From Phytobacter palmae (GTDB lineage: Bacteria > Pseudomonadota > Gammaproteobacteria > Enterobacterales > Enterobacteriaceae): 64,000 bases of DNA. This document shows, piece after piece, positions 44,523-53,526 of the stretch; within the stretch, counting starts at the first letter, position 1; each line of letters opens with the position of its first letter. The notes beneath the pieces are model-generated. The model did not search any database and was not told where the DNA came from. It saw nothing but the letters and a program-made list of their open reading frames with translations. The stretch lies in NCBI GenBank assembly GCA_900112785.1, contig FONB01000002.1, positions 186,001-250,000 on the forward strand, written 5' to 3'. A program made the position numbers and the translations under genes.

Positions 44523-44864
44523 ATGGCCATGCAAAAATCGGTTATCCTCGATATTCAGACATGGATTGATAATAATATTGACAAACCTTTACGGATTAAT
44601 GATGTTGCCCATCGGGCAGGTTATTCCAAATGGCATTTACAGCGCCTCTTTCATCAGATTATCGATATTCCGTTAGGTGTTTATATTCGCAATAAAAAAC
44701 TGGAAGGCGCCGCCCACGACCTGAGTGCGACAAAAGAGTCGATTATCACCATCTCGACGCGCTACGGCTTCGATTCCCAGCAAACCTTTACCCGGGTGTT
44801 TACCCGAAAATACAGTATGCCGCCGGGCGCATGGCGTCGACAGCATCAGTCGAATGAGGGGTAG
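44523..44864 (+). CDS. small AraC-family activator (SoxS/MarA/RamA type)
   Basis: A 113-residue protein consisting of just the AraC DNA-binding domain with two HTHs: INDVAHRAGYSKWHLQRLFHQI (about 27-48) and IITISTRYGFDSQQTFTRVFTRKY (about 77-100). No ligand-binding domain is present, so, like SoxS, MarA and RamA, activity should follow its level. It differs clearly from each of these at the N-terminus and tail. Such factors raise efflux and stress defence. No repressor gene (ramR, marR, soxR type) is adjacent. RBS GAGGGG. Confidence 0.8.
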   Translation: MAMQKSVILDIQTWIDNNIDKPLRINDVAHRAGYSKWHLQRLFHQIIDIPLGVYIRNKKLEGAAHDLSATKESIITISTRYGFDSQQTFTRVFTRKYSMPPGAWRRQHQSNEG

Positions 44865-44932
44865 CTTCTTCGACCATGCTACCTCCTCTTTCCAACGGGG
44901 CGAGGCCGCACTGCCGCTATGTCAGGCGTCAC

Positions 44933-44970
44933 GTAGCCCGGGTACGGTGCGTTAAACACCGCATCCGGGC
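44933..44970. repeat. REP-like palindromic element
   Basis: GTAGCCCGGGTACGGTGCG, a TTAAA loop, then CACCGCATCCGGGC, similar to the REP at 38-72. It sits between the convergent AraC-type and chemoreceptor genes. Confidence 0.6.
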
Positions 44971-44993
44971 ATTGTCCGCGTCGCTCACAGGGA

Positions 44994-46556
44994 CTATGCG
45001 GCGACGGTACGGAAGACGCTCATCAGCGTTACCAGATGCTGCGCCTGATCGCGCAGATCTTCCGCCGCAGTACTTGATGCTCCTACCAGCGCCGCGTTTT
45101 GCTGAGTCACCTTATCCAGTTGGTTAATAGCTTCATTCACCTGCCCGACGCCTGACTCCTGCTCACGCGTCGTCACGCCAATCTCGTCGATCATCCCGGC
45201 CACATGGTGCGACTGCCGTACCAGCTCGCCAATGGTCGCGCCCGCATGGTTCACCAGCGCCGTGCCGTTATCCACACGCTCGATACTGTCCATAATCAGC
45301 GCCTTAATTTCTTTTGCCGCAGACGCCGAACGCTGAGCCAGCGAACGTACCTCACCCGCCACCACCGCGAAACCGCGCCCCTGCTCCCCTGCCCGTGCGG
45401 CCTCTACCGCTGCGTTCAGCGCCAGGATATTGGTCTGGAAGGTGATACCATCAATCACCGCAATGATCTCGCTGATTTTGCGTGAACTTTGGCTAATCTC
45501 ATCCATCGTACGTACGATGTTCTCAATCGCCTCGCCCCCTTTCGCGGCAATTTCACTGGCCGTTGCCGCCTGCTGATTGGTAACCCGCACCGTATCCGCG
45601 TTCTGGCGAATCGCCTGGCCGATTTGTTCCATCGAGGCGGCCGTCTGCTGCAAACTGGCGGCCTGCTGCTCGGTACGCTGGCTGAGATCGGTGCTTCCTT
45701 CCGCCACACCATTTGCCCCAGCTGAAATTGATTCACTGCTCTCCCGCACCTGATTGACGATACCGCTCAGGCTTTGTCGCATCTCATCCATCCCCGCCAG
45801 TAAACTGGTTCTGTCATCTGGGGCAAGGGTAATTCGGGTGGCCAGATTCCCTTTAGCAATTTCATGAACCACCTGTAGCGCATAGGAGGGTTCGCCCCCC
45901 AGTTGTCGCTTGATGTAGCGGGTGAAAAGCCAGGCAATAGCTATCCCCAGTAATGCAGCCACCCCGGCAATTATCAGCAGGGCATCACCAGAGGCACGGG
46001 CGCTTGCGGTGGAAGCCGCCGCCGCCGAGGTCGTACTGGCCTGCTGGGTCTGGATCATGGCGGAAATTTCCTCAAACAGGCGAATCTGTAACGGCTGCAT
46101 CTTCTCTACCGCCAGCGACTGGGCATCCAGCATCTGACCATTTTTTGCCAGCCCCACGGTCTGGCGGACAACATTGACATACTCCACCTGGGTGGCTTTA
46201 AAACTGTTCAGCATGTTTTGCAGATCAGCGTCATGCACATTCGCCTGTAACTGCGCCACCAGTTCGTCGTTACGTTTAATCGACAGTTCGGTGAGCTTTT
46301 CCTCTTCTATCTGGCTCTTTTCATCATCCTGAAACACCATGATAAACGTGGCCTTAGTGGCATTATTAAGGTTGTCTTTTAATGCCTGCATCGACAGCAG
46401 ATTTGTCAGATGATACTTTTCGTAGAACTCAATATGTTTACTGGTGTTATTCAATTCAGCCCGACCAAAAATCGCCACCAACAGACCAATAGCGATAATC
46501 GCGGCAAAACCCGTGCCCAACAGGGCACCCAGAGAGAAATGTCTTTTTACTCGCAT
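44994..46556 (-). CDS. methyl-accepting chemotaxis protein, no C-terminal pentapeptide
   Basis: A 520-residue chemoreceptor: TM1 at about 10-31, a four-helix-bundle periplasmic domain (32-190), TM2 at about 192-213, HAMP (about 214-268) and the signalling hairpin, with the conserved tip [42 protein letters not shown]. Methylation-site stretches flank it. The C-terminus ends at VFRTVAA and lacks the NWETF-type CheR/CheB docking tail, so adaptation probably depends on other receptors. The ligand is not predictable. Confidence 0.9.
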   Translation of the reverse strand: MRVKRHFSLGALLGTGFAAIIAIGLLVAIFGRAELNNTSKHIEFYEKYHLTNLLSMQALKDNLNNATKATFIMVFQDDEKSQIEEEKLTELSIKRNDELVAQLQANVHDADLQNMLNSFKATQVEYVNVVRQTVGLAKNGQMLDAQSLAVEKMQPLQIRLFEEISAMIQTQQASTTSAAAASTASARASGDALLIIAGVAALLGIAIAWLFTRYIKRQLGGEPSYALQVVHEIAKGNLATRITLAPDDRTSLLAGMDEMRQSLSGIVNQVRESSESISAGANGVAEGSTDLSQRTEQQAASLQQTAASMEQIGQAIRQNADTVRVTNQQAATASEIAAKGGEAIENIVRTMDEISQSSRKISEIIAVIDGITFQTNILALNAAVEAARAGEQGRGFAVVAGEVRSLAQRSASAAKEIKALIMDSIERVDNGTALVNHAGATIGELVRQSHHVAGMIDEIGVTTREQESGVGQVNEAINQLDKVTQQNAALVGASSTAAEDLRDQAQHLVTLMSVFRTVAA

Positions 46557-46919
46557 ATATCCCTCGATAAATGAATCACGAAGCCGCTTACCAGCGAAAA
46601 TATCCCCGCATTAGCCCCGCAGAAAGCAACTGCAGGCGCAAGAATGCGTAACCGCACAGGGTTAATATACGTAGCGTAAAAAACCGGGGAAAATATGAAA
46701 TAGCGATGGTTTGACTAAACAGACAGGTTGCACCAGAGCAGACATGATGACACATCGTAGTGAGCCAAAACGAAGCCGCTCAACATAGTAAAAACTTATT
46801 TTTCATAAAGATACAATAAATCAACCGACCGATAACATCATCAAAAATAATGACGCCACAGCCAGCTCATCCCTGAGCCATTCCTTTCATGAACTCTCTG
46901 GAGAAGTCTCAATAACAGA
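46557..46919. other. intergenic region upstream of the chemoreceptor; no gene recognised
   Basis: About 360 bp, AT-rich toward the PTS gene. It must contain the chemoreceptor promoter; I see no good flagellar sigma28 element. Confidence 0.4.
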
Positions 46920-47234
46920 TTACTCAACCAACTCCTCCATACGATCAATGGCAAATTTTAATATTTTCTCTGCATCAATAGCGGCATACGGATAGCCGGC
47001 AATAACTTCAATATGCTGGCCTTCTTTAATCGCTTTTTTCAGCTCTTCTTTTTTATATTGAATATGTGGTGCGACCAGGAAACAATCAAAGGCAGGTGCC
47101 ACACTGGCAAATGCGTCTGCTCCTGTTCCACTAATTTGAATTTGATAGCGATGTGCGTCTGCTACGCCCTGCATTTTTTTTGCCAGTTTCACCGCTGTAT
47201 TACCAAACAGACAACATATTAATAACCTTTTCAT
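46920..47234 (-). CDS. orphan PTS EIIB component, lactose/cellobiose type
   Basis: A 104-residue protein of the PTS IIB lac/chb class: the phospho-cysteine loop lies at the N-terminus (LLICCLFGNTAVKLAKKMQ, Cys8 or Cys9), followed by a fold with the APHIQYKKEELKKA stretch typical of the family. The second common P-loop residue pattern (CxxGMST) is changed to CLFGNTA. No EIIA, EIIC or hydrolase gene is nearby, so it may have been recruited for regulation or may serve an EIIC elsewhere. RBS AGGAGGGC is strong. Confidence 0.78.
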   Translation of the reverse strand: MKRLLICCLFGNTAVKLAKKMQGVADAHRYQIQISGTGADAFASVAPAFDCFLVAPHIQYKKEELKKAIKEGQHIEVIAGYPYAAIDAEKILKFAIDRMEELVE

Positions 47235-47627
47235 GATAGTGCCCTCCTGGAAGTTACCGATACGCTATTACCGCCCAGGCTCAAAAAATGCGCACTGCAT
47301 CATATTTGCGAATTTATACGATTAATATTTAACCAGCGCATGCAGGCTCCTGGCCGATGGCTCGCCTTTCTTTGCGTCAATCTGCGATAACAAGAGAGAT
47401 GAGAATAAGATACACTTACGCTTCAACATCCGTATGTTGGCTGTTTTTTGAGCGTCCGTGATGTCATGCAGTAGTCGGGCGTATGGCTTACACCGCTGGT
47501 AATCACTCGATCTGGCGTGAAAAATGGCGATCGAAGCAGCGCCGGATTATCGCATCTGGTTAGCAACCAGCGTCGGAGTTTATCAACCACCACCTGCGTG
47601 GCCGGAGATAATGAGAAGGAGATTTAC
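47235..47627. other. intergenic region with a weak plus-strand terminator-like hairpin
   Basis: No gene is recognised in this 390-bp stretch. CAACAT-ccgt-ATGTTG (47424-47439) followed by GCTGTTTTTT could end a short plus-strand transcript, but no promoter is obvious. Confidence 0.35.
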
Positions 47628-47888
47628 ATGCTGGAAAAACTACGTACCCGTGAGGGTAAAAAATTCCTGATCGCCGTTGCCATCATTTTTGTGGCCGCCG
47701 TGTCGATTATCTCAGAAGCCGCGTTCCAGGGCGTGGTGGATCAATATGATTTGCCGATGGACGAGTGGTCGGTATCAATGTTTGTGATTCAGGGCGCGTG
47801 GGTGTTTATCTATAGTCTGATGTTTACCATCATCGGCTCGCTGCCCTTCGCGTTTTGGTTCCTGGGACCAAAGGATGATCGCGGGTAG
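47628..47888 (+). CDS. small two-helix inner-membrane protein of unknown function
   Basis: The start at MLEKLRTREG follows a strong AAGGAGATTTAC; 86 residues. A basic N-terminus precedes helix 1 (about 13-30, FLIAVAIIFVAAVSIISE), then a 25-residue polar loop with acidic residues and helix 2 (about 50-76). The tail is charged (GPKDDRG). I do not recognise the family. It is transcribed alone, followed by a palindromic repeat, convergent with the LysR gene. Confidence 0.7.
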   Translation: MLEKLRTREGKKFLIAVAIIFVAAVSIISEAAFQGVVDQYDLPMDEWSVSMFVIQGAWVFIYSLMFTIIGSLPFAFWFLGPKDDRG

Positions 47889-47899
47889 GTTGTTCCCCC

Positions 47900-47954
47900 G
47901 GCTGGCGCTGTAGCCCACAGATAACCGGTAACCCGGCTTAGCGAAGCGCCAGCC
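47900..47954. repeat. palindromic repeat at a convergent gene junction
   Basis: GGCTGGCGCT (47900-47909) and AGCGCCAGCC (47945-47954) are perfect inverted copies separated by 35 nt; the inner part includes GTAGCCC and ACCCGGCTTAGCG blocks typical of enteric BIME/REP units. Confidence 0.55.
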
Positions 47955-47965
47955 AGGATGAGAGT

Positions 47966-48871
47966 TCATTCGCCAATATCGAGCCCGCTCAATGCACAGA
48001 GCAGAGCATCCACCTTGGGCAATAGCTGCTTACGTCGCGGCCATACCAGCGTCAATGCCAGTCCTTCCGGCTGCATATGCGGCAAAATCCTCTCCAGCTC
48101 GCCGCGCGCAAGCGCATCGCGAACCAGCCATGTCGGCATCTGGGCAACCCCTAACCCGCCAAGAACAGCCTGTAACTGAGCATCCGCATCCCCCAGAGCC
48201 ATATGGTAGGGCACGGTACGCCAGTCCGGATATCCATCCTCGGTGACAAACTGCCACGGCTTACTGCTGCCATCGACACGCTCGTACACTATGGCCCGAT
48301 GCTGCAACAGCGCCTCGGCACTTTCCGGGTGCCCCTCGCGCGCCAGATACGCGGGCGAAGCGCAGAACACCATCTTCTCTCGCCCCAGTTGCCGGTACCC
48401 CAGCGACGCAGGCATCTCCGCCGTTTTGCCAATCCGCACCGCAACATCAATTCCTTCATCAAATAGATCAACAAAACGGTCGGAGAAGGTCATGCTGATA
48501 TCAATATCCGGATGCTGCTGGCAAAAGGTTAACAGTAGCGGCATGACGCGCAGCCTGCCATAGGTATTCGGCACGGCCAGCCGTAGCCGCCCGGACGGAA
48601 TACTGCGTTGCGCCGCCAGCACTGATTCCGCCTCCGCCAGCTCCTCCATAATGCGAATACAGGTCTGGTAATAGGCGTGTCCGGCATCTGTCAATTTCAG
48701 TCGTCGGGTCGTTCGCTCCAGCAATGTTGAACCCAGCCGCGCCTCCAGCCGACTCACGCTTTTACTGATGGCGGAGCCCGTCACATGCAAACGCTCCGCT
48801 GCGGCGGCGAAACTTCCCCCTTCTATACTGGCAACAAAGGGCACAATGTCTTTTAGTCGTTGGTCGTGCAT
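47966..48871 (-). CDS. LysR family transcriptional regulator
   Basis: A 301-residue LTTR: N-terminal HTH (about 10-60: FVASIEGGSFAAAAERLHVTGSAISKSVSRLEARLGSTLLERTTRRL) and a periplasmic-binding-like effector domain (about 90-295) starting SGRLRLAVPNTYGRLRVMPLL. It is divergent from an SDR gene 100 bp away, the normal arrangement for a regulator and its target. A dyad GAGAA-N5-TTCTC in the shared region is a candidate binding site. The effector is unknown. Confidence 0.9.
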   Translation of the reverse strand: MHDQRLKDIVPFVASIEGGSFAAAAERLHVTGSAISKSVSRLEARLGSTLLERTTRRLKLTDAGHAYYQTCIRIMEELAEAESVLAAQRSIPSGRLRLAVPNTYGRLRVMPLLLTFCQQHPDIDISMTFSDRFVDLFDEGIDVAVRIGKTAEMPASLGYRQLGREKMVFCASPAYLAREGHPESAEALLQHRAIVYERVDGSSKPWQFVTEDGYPDWRTVPYHMALGDADAQLQAVLGGLGVAQMPTWLVRDALARGELERILPHMQPEGLALTLVWPRRKQLLPKVDALLCALSGLDIGE

Positions 48872-48918
48872 TTATTCATGAACTCAAGTCAGGAATGATG
48901 TGAATTAATGCCATAAAT

Positions 48919-48933
48919 GAGAACTACATTCTC
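48919..48933. promoter_or_regulatory. candidate LysR-type binding site
   Basis: GAGAA-CTACA-TTCTC, a perfect dyad within the divergent intergenic region, compatible with the T-N11-A rule of LysR-family regulators. Confidence 0.5.
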
Positions 48934-48973
48934 GATTAGTCTACTCATAAGGTTTATGCATGAGGAGAATAAA

Positions 48974-50044
48974 ATGCAAAAAGAGGCACTCATTGTCGGC
49001 ATCAGCGGGGTGATTGGCCGCGCGCTGGCGCAAAAGCTGCTGCAGGAAGGCTGGAAGGTCTCCGGTCTGTCGCGCGGGCGCGGCGCGGTGCCGGAAGGTT
49101 GCACCCGCCTGATCGCTGATTTGACGGACCCACAGGCCGTCAATATGGCACTGGCAGGTGTGAAGCCAGACGCGCTCTTTTTTAGCGTCTGGTCCCGTCA
49201 GGCAAACGAACAAGAGAACATCCGCGTCAACGGGGCAATGGTCAGAAATGTCATTGAGGCGCTGGGCGACAACCTGCGCGGCGCACATGTCGCACTGGTT
49301 ACCGGGTTAAAACATTATCTTGGTCCGTTTGAGGCCTACGGTAAAGGTGCCGTACCGGTTACGCCTTTTCGTGAGGAGCAGGGTCGTCAGCCCGTGGATA
49401 ATTTCTATTATGCCCAGGAAGATGAGATCTTTGCCGGAGCGGATAAATACGGTTACGGCTGGAGTGTACACCGTCCGCATACCATCATCGGCTACGCGGT
49501 CGGCAACGCAATGAACATGGGGCTGACGCTGGCGGTCTACGCTACTCTGTGCCGTGAAAAAGGCTGGCCGTTTATTTTCCCTGGCTCGCCGCAACAGTGG
49601 CATGGCGTCTGCGATGTTACCGACGCAAATCTGCTGGCTGAGCAGCTTACCTGGGCAGCCCAAAGCCCGAATGCGGCAAATGAAGATTTTAACGCGGTTA
49701 ACGGTGATGTATTCCGCTGGAACTGGCTATGGCCTCGCCTGGCTGCCTATTTTGGGATCGAGTCTGGCGGTAACCCACAGACGATGATGCCGCTGGAAGG
49801 GCGGATGCAAGAGGCTGCCGCCGCCTGGCGGGAGATTGCAGCCCGCTACTCGCTTGCCGAGCCGGATATCAACCGACTGGCCTCCTGGTGGCATACCGAT
49901 GCCGATCTTGGTCGCCCGATGGAAGCCTTCACCGACATGAGCAAAAGCCGCAAGGCCGGATTCACGGGCTATCGGGCCACACTGGATTCTTTTACTGCGC
50001 TGTTTGATACCTTAAAGGCAGAGAAAATCATTCCGAGTCACTAA
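48974..50044 (+). CDS. SDR-family NAD(P)-dependent reductase (PRISE-like)
   Basis: The start at MQKEALIVGI follows GAGGAGAATAAA; 356 residues. The extended SDR Rossmann fold begins ALIVGISGVIGRALAQKLL, and the stretches HVALVTGLKHYLGPFEAYGKG and NFYYAQEDEIFAG followed by WSVHRPHTIIGYAVGNAMNMG are typical of the PRISE (progesterone 5-beta-reductase/iridoid synthase-like) group, which reduces activated enone C=C bonds. It is probably controlled by the divergent LysR gene. The natural substrate is unknown; a detoxification role is possible. Confidence 0.87.
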   Translation: MQKEALIVGISGVIGRALAQKLLQEGWKVSGLSRGRGAVPEGCTRLIADLTDPQAVNMALAGVKPDALFFSVWSRQANEQENIRVNGAMVRNVIEALGDNLRGAHVALVTGLKHYLGPFEAYGKGAVPVTPFREEQGRQPVDNFYYAQEDEIFAGADKYGYGWSVHRPHTIIGYAVGNAMNMGLTLAVYATLCREKGWPFIFPGSPQQWHGVCDVTDANLLAEQLTWAAQSPNAANEDFNAVNGDVFRWNWLWPRLAAYFGIESGGNPQTMMPLEGRMQEAAAAWREIAARYSLAEPDINRLASWWHTDADLGRPMEAFTDMSKSRKAGFTGYRATLDSFTALFDTLKAEKIIPSH

Positions 50045-50061
50045 TTCCACGAAGAAAACAT

Positions 50062-50090
50062 CAGGGGCGATCATCTTCGTCCCTGGTTTT
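50062..50090 (+). terminator. rho-independent terminator of the SDR gene
   Basis: CAGGGGCGA-tcatct-TCGTCCCTG (one G/T pair) followed by GTTTTAG, 18 nt past the stop. Confidence 0.6.
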
Positions 50091-50640
50091 AGTCATCTTT
50101 TCTGGGTTGTACAGCTTGCTGATTGTTGTTGAACGTCAGGTATCAGGTCTTTCCCGGCGAAGCTGCCTCTTCACACTTAACAATTAAAGGCTTGAATACC
50201 GAGGCACGAGCTTTCATATATTTTTCAGTGGCTTTAGGGCTTATCTTTTGAAATCAGTGCTATTTCTGTTCTTTAATCTGCTCGCCTGTACTCATTTTCT
50301 GGCAAACCGCCATCGTTCTCTCACCCTGCGTTAATGTAAAAATGTTCTCTTAATGTTCAGGCTATCTTCGTAACTTATTCTTAAACAAGAAAGTTAGCCA
50401 CATAAATAAAAGCAGCAGAATAATTATTTCACAGCAATGTATTAAATTTTTGCACCTTAAGGTTATCTTAATATTAAAAAAGACATTTTTCTTTTTGCAT
50501 AAAAAAATGATGTACATCACAAACTTAACTGTTGTTATCAAAATAGCGTTTTTTATTTAAAGTTTAATTATCTCTTGCCGTTAATACAGATGACTAAAAA
50601 AACATATTTTGCTTATTACAACACTTAGAAAAGGTGAAGT
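50091..50640. promoter_or_regulatory. long AT-rich upstream region of the GGDEF-EAL gene
   Basis: About 550 bp without a gene. It contains a consensus PmrA box (50456-50472) and a plausible CRP half-dyad (AATGA-N6-TCACA, 50506-50521). The high A/T content suggests H-NS binding. Confidence 0.5.
50456..50472 (+). promoter_or_regulatory. PmrA (BasR) box upstream of the GGDEF-EAL gene
   Basis: CTTAAG-GTTAT-CTTAAT fits the PmrA consensus YTTAAK-N5-YTTAAK without mismatch, better than the two boxes before arnB. It lies 168 bp before the start codon; a poor -10 (GACATT, 50482-50487) stands at the expected distance. Confidence 0.6.
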
Positions 50641-53250
50641 ATGAACATTTTCGATGACCAGTACGCATCTGCACCTGCCACTGATACGCATCGTATCATG
50701 AAGCAGACGGTGACACTGGTACTGATGCTGATGGGCTTCATTTTTCTAACGACAATATTTGCGCTCATTCAGACTGAAAATGATCTGGCGCGTAACACCC
50801 GCCACCAAACCCGGCAGTTGCTGATGAAAGCGCTCGACAATCGCCAGGAAAATCTTCGTTTACACCTTGCCGATAACGCCGCATGGAACGAAGCCTGGGA
50901 TAATCTCCACCGCAAGGTCGACATTAGCTGGGCCTGGGACGAACAAAACCTTGGTAAGTCGTTGTTTTCAAAATTCGGCTACGAAGGCGTGTTTGTTCTC
51001 TCGTCAAAAGAAGAAACCCGCTACAGCGTCGTTGACGGCAACCTTAACCTGGTACCTTTTGAGGACTGGCTGGGAAAAAATCTTAATACTGAATTAAGCA
51101 CGGCACTGAAAATAAGCAATGGCACGGCTATTTCGCGTGTCGTTTTCACCAATAATGAGTTAGTCCTGATTTCGGCGGCATGGATTACTACCGAGGATAA
51201 GCTTGCGCTTGCGAATGCGCCTCAGGATCATTCGATGATGATCTTTGTTGATAAGCTGACGCCTCAAAAACTCGCCGCGATGGGCGAGGAGTACGCCATT
51301 GCGGATTTACATATCCTCGCGTCAAAACCCGTGCGTCGTCAACCACATACAACGGGTATGTTATGGCCTGTATCAGGGGGGGACGTCTACTTTGAATGGA
51401 ATAACAAAAATCCAGGTGACACGCTGCTCACGTGGGTTCTTCCCTTGCTTGTGCTACTGATGCTCACATCGGTCCTTCTGGCGATCTCTCTGGTACGAAA
51501 AGGGCTGTTAAAAGCCAGGTTGAATGATGAAAAGACATTCCTGCTGGAGCAAAGCCGTCGGGCGTTCGCCATTAGCGAGCGCCGTTTTCGTGATGTGGTT
51601 GAAACAACGACAGACTGGATCTGGGAAGCCGATGAGCTCTTACAACTCACCTGGATATCTGTGCGCTTTCCGGCAATTACCGGTCATCGTATTGATGACT
51701 GGATAGGACGTTCACTGCGGGCATTTTTGTCACAGGAGAACCCGGCGCTGACCAAATGGTTAGAACTTCCTTATGCGGGTAATTTCCTCACCCTTAACCA
51801 TTGCAGTTATTTTTCCGCCCAGGGTAATCAGCGCTACTGTAATTTAACCCTGAAACGCGTCACCCTGATTGATGGGTCACTGGGATTCCGTGGTACCGCA
51901 ACAGATGTCACCCTTGAAGTTGAGGCAAGTGAACGTATTCAGTACTTGTCACACCATGATGAATTAACCGGCCTGCCTAACCGCGTCAGGATGAAAGAAT
52001 TCCTTGAGGGCCGCCTGCAATCAGATAATGAAGCGAAAAATGCGCTGGCAATGATCAGTGTCGATTTAAATGATTTCAAAACCATTAACGATGTCTACGG
52101 CCACACAGTAGGCGACCTGGTGCTGAGCGAAGCCTCTAACCGCCTGCGCCGCTGCATGCGAAGCATAGATTTGGTGACACGTCAGGGGGGAGATGAATTT
52201 ATCATCATTGCCACCGATCTTAACCGACGTGAAGATATTGAACGTTTTTGCTTACGTATAGTGGAAGAATTGAACCATCCTTTTGAAATCTGCGGTAATG
52301 AGATTTTTATTGGCGTCAGTATGGGTATTGCCCTGGCACCACAAGATGCACTCACCGCAAGCGATCTTCTGCGCTATTCTGATATCGCGCTCTACAAAGC
52401 GAAAAATGACCCGAATGCACATTGGGTTTTTTATGAGCCTGATATGGCTGAACAAATTGTTCAACGCCGGGAACTCGAACAGGAACTCCGTGAGGCAATA
52501 AAACAGAATCAATTATTTCTTTTATACCAGCCTCGCTACGATATAAGTCTGCAGAAGATAACCTCACTCGAAGCGCTGGTACGCTGGCAGCATCCGACTC
52601 ACGGACTTTTTATGCCTGACCAATTTATTCCTCTGGCTGAGGAGACCGGAATAATTATCCCGCTAACTGACTGGGTTCTGACAACCGCATGTCGCGAGGT
52701 AATGGCTAAATCAGCAGACCTGTCCCTTTCAGTAAATATATCGCCAGTGGAATTTAAGGCCAGCGACATTGTGTTTCGCGTAAAATCGATCCTGGCTGAC
52801 ACGGGTTTTGACCCTTCACGTCTCGAACTGGAAGTCACTGAGAACGCCACTCTGAGCAAACCAGAAAATACCTTAAAAATCATGCAGCAATTAAAATCAT
52901 TCGGCGTCAAATTGTTAATGGATGATTTTGGTACTGGCTATGCCTCACTGAATTATCTACGGAGCTTCCCTTTTGATGGTATCAAACTTGATAAGTCTTT
53001 TATTATGGCAATGGACGACTCTGATAGCGCCAAAAATATTGTCGAGAAGATAATCGGACTCGGTAAAGACTTTAACCTTGAGGTCACTGCCGAGGGGGTA
53101 GAGACGTTATCTCAGTTGCAGCAGCTTGAAGAGTTTGAGTGTGATATTGCGCAAGGGTATTTTATAAGTCATCCGACCACACTGGATAAAATCGAACTTA
53201 ACCAAAATTTCAAAAATAAAAAAATAACTATTCCGGAAGAAGAATTTTAA
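50641..53250 (+). CDS. membrane CHASE4-PAS-GGDEF-EAL cyclic-di-GMP protein
   Basis: An 869-residue protein. TM1 at about 20-42, a periplasmic CHASE4-like sensor (about 45-255, with LRLHLADNAAWNEAWDNLHRK), TM2 at about 262-283, PAS (about 308-430), GGDEF (about 440-600; HHDELTGLPNRVRMKEF, RQGGDEFIII) and EAL (about 615-855; SLEALVRWQHP, DDFGTGYASLNYLR, AEGVETLSQ). Both catalytic motifs are intact, so it could make or break c-di-GMP depending on signal. RBS AAGGTGAAGT. A PmrA-type box upstream suggests induction with lipid A modification. It stands next to a chemoreceptor gene. Confidence 0.9.
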   Translation: MNIFDDQYASAPATDTHRIMKQTVTLVLMLMGFIFLTTIFALIQTENDLARNTRHQTRQLLMKALDNRQENLRLHLADNAAWNEAWDNLHRKVDISWAWDEQNLGKSLFSKFGYEGVFVLSSKEETRYSVVDGNLNLVPFEDWLGKNLNTELSTALKISNGTAISRVVFTNNELVLISAAWITTEDKLALANAPQDHSMMIFVDKLTPQKLAAMGEEYAIADLHILASKPVRRQPHTTGMLWPVSGGDVYFEWNNKNPGDTLLTWVLPLLVLLMLTSVLLAISLVRKGLLKARLNDEKTFLLEQSRRAFAISERRFRDVVETTTDWIWEADELLQLTWISVRFPAITGHRIDDWIGRSLRAFLSQENPALTKWLELPYAGNFLTLNHCSYFSAQGNQRYCNLTLKRVTLIDGSLGFRGTATDVTLEVEASERIQYLSHHDELTGLPNRVRMKEFLEGRLQSDNEAKNALAMISVDLNDFKTINDVYGHTVGDLVLSEASNRLRRCMRSIDLVTRQGGDEFIIIATDLNRREDIERFCLRIVEELNHPFEICGNEIFIGVSMGIALAPQDALTASDLLRYSDIALYKAKNDPNAHWVFYEPDMAEQIVQRRELEQELREAIKQNQLFLLYQPRYDISLQKITSLEALVRWQHPTHGLFMPDQFIPLAEETGIIIPLTDWVLTTACREVMAKSADLSLSVNISPVEFKASDIVFRVKSILADTGFDPSRLELEVTENATLSKPENTLKIMQQLKSFGVKLLMDDFGTGYASLNYLRSFPFDGIKLDKSFIMAMDDSDSAKNIVEKIIGLGKDFNLEVTAEGVETLSQLQQLEEFECDIAQGYFISHPTTLDKIELNQNFKNKKITIPEEEF

Positions 53251-53526
53251 ATCATAGATTTGTGATCCCACACCAGGATGTAATAACAGCTTTAGCGTAT
53301 ATAAAATTCATGTTACTATCGTTAACGTTACCGAAACATTATTTATAAGTACGAAACAAACCAGCACTCATGATGGCTTACCGTGTCACTATAATTAATT
53401 CACAGGATAACAATTAGTCTGCAATATTTAATTTTATGCGTTATTGCATAAAACTTTAACACCAGGCCCGTTCGACTGGGCTGCTCATCTGACAATATAT
53501 TTTATATTGAGTTACCGGGGGTAGCT
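53251..53526. other. intergenic region upstream of the second chemoreceptor
   Basis: AT-rich, 276 bp, no gene seen. No convincing flagellar sigma28 promoter. A short palindrome CGTTAACG lies near 53320. Confidence 0.4.

Noticed and set aside
44356-44676. 106-codon frame upstream of and overlapping the AraC-type gene
   Set aside because: It overlaps the strongly supported AraC domain in another frame and has no protein features.
47260-47453. Small RNA ending at the CAACAT/ATGTTG hairpin
   Set aside because: The stem has only six A/T-rich pairs, the T tract is offset, and no sound promoter lies upstream.
53400-53526. Flagellar sigma28 promoter before the second chemoreceptor
   Set aside because: A TAAA element is present, but no GCCGATAA-like -10 stands at the correct spacing.
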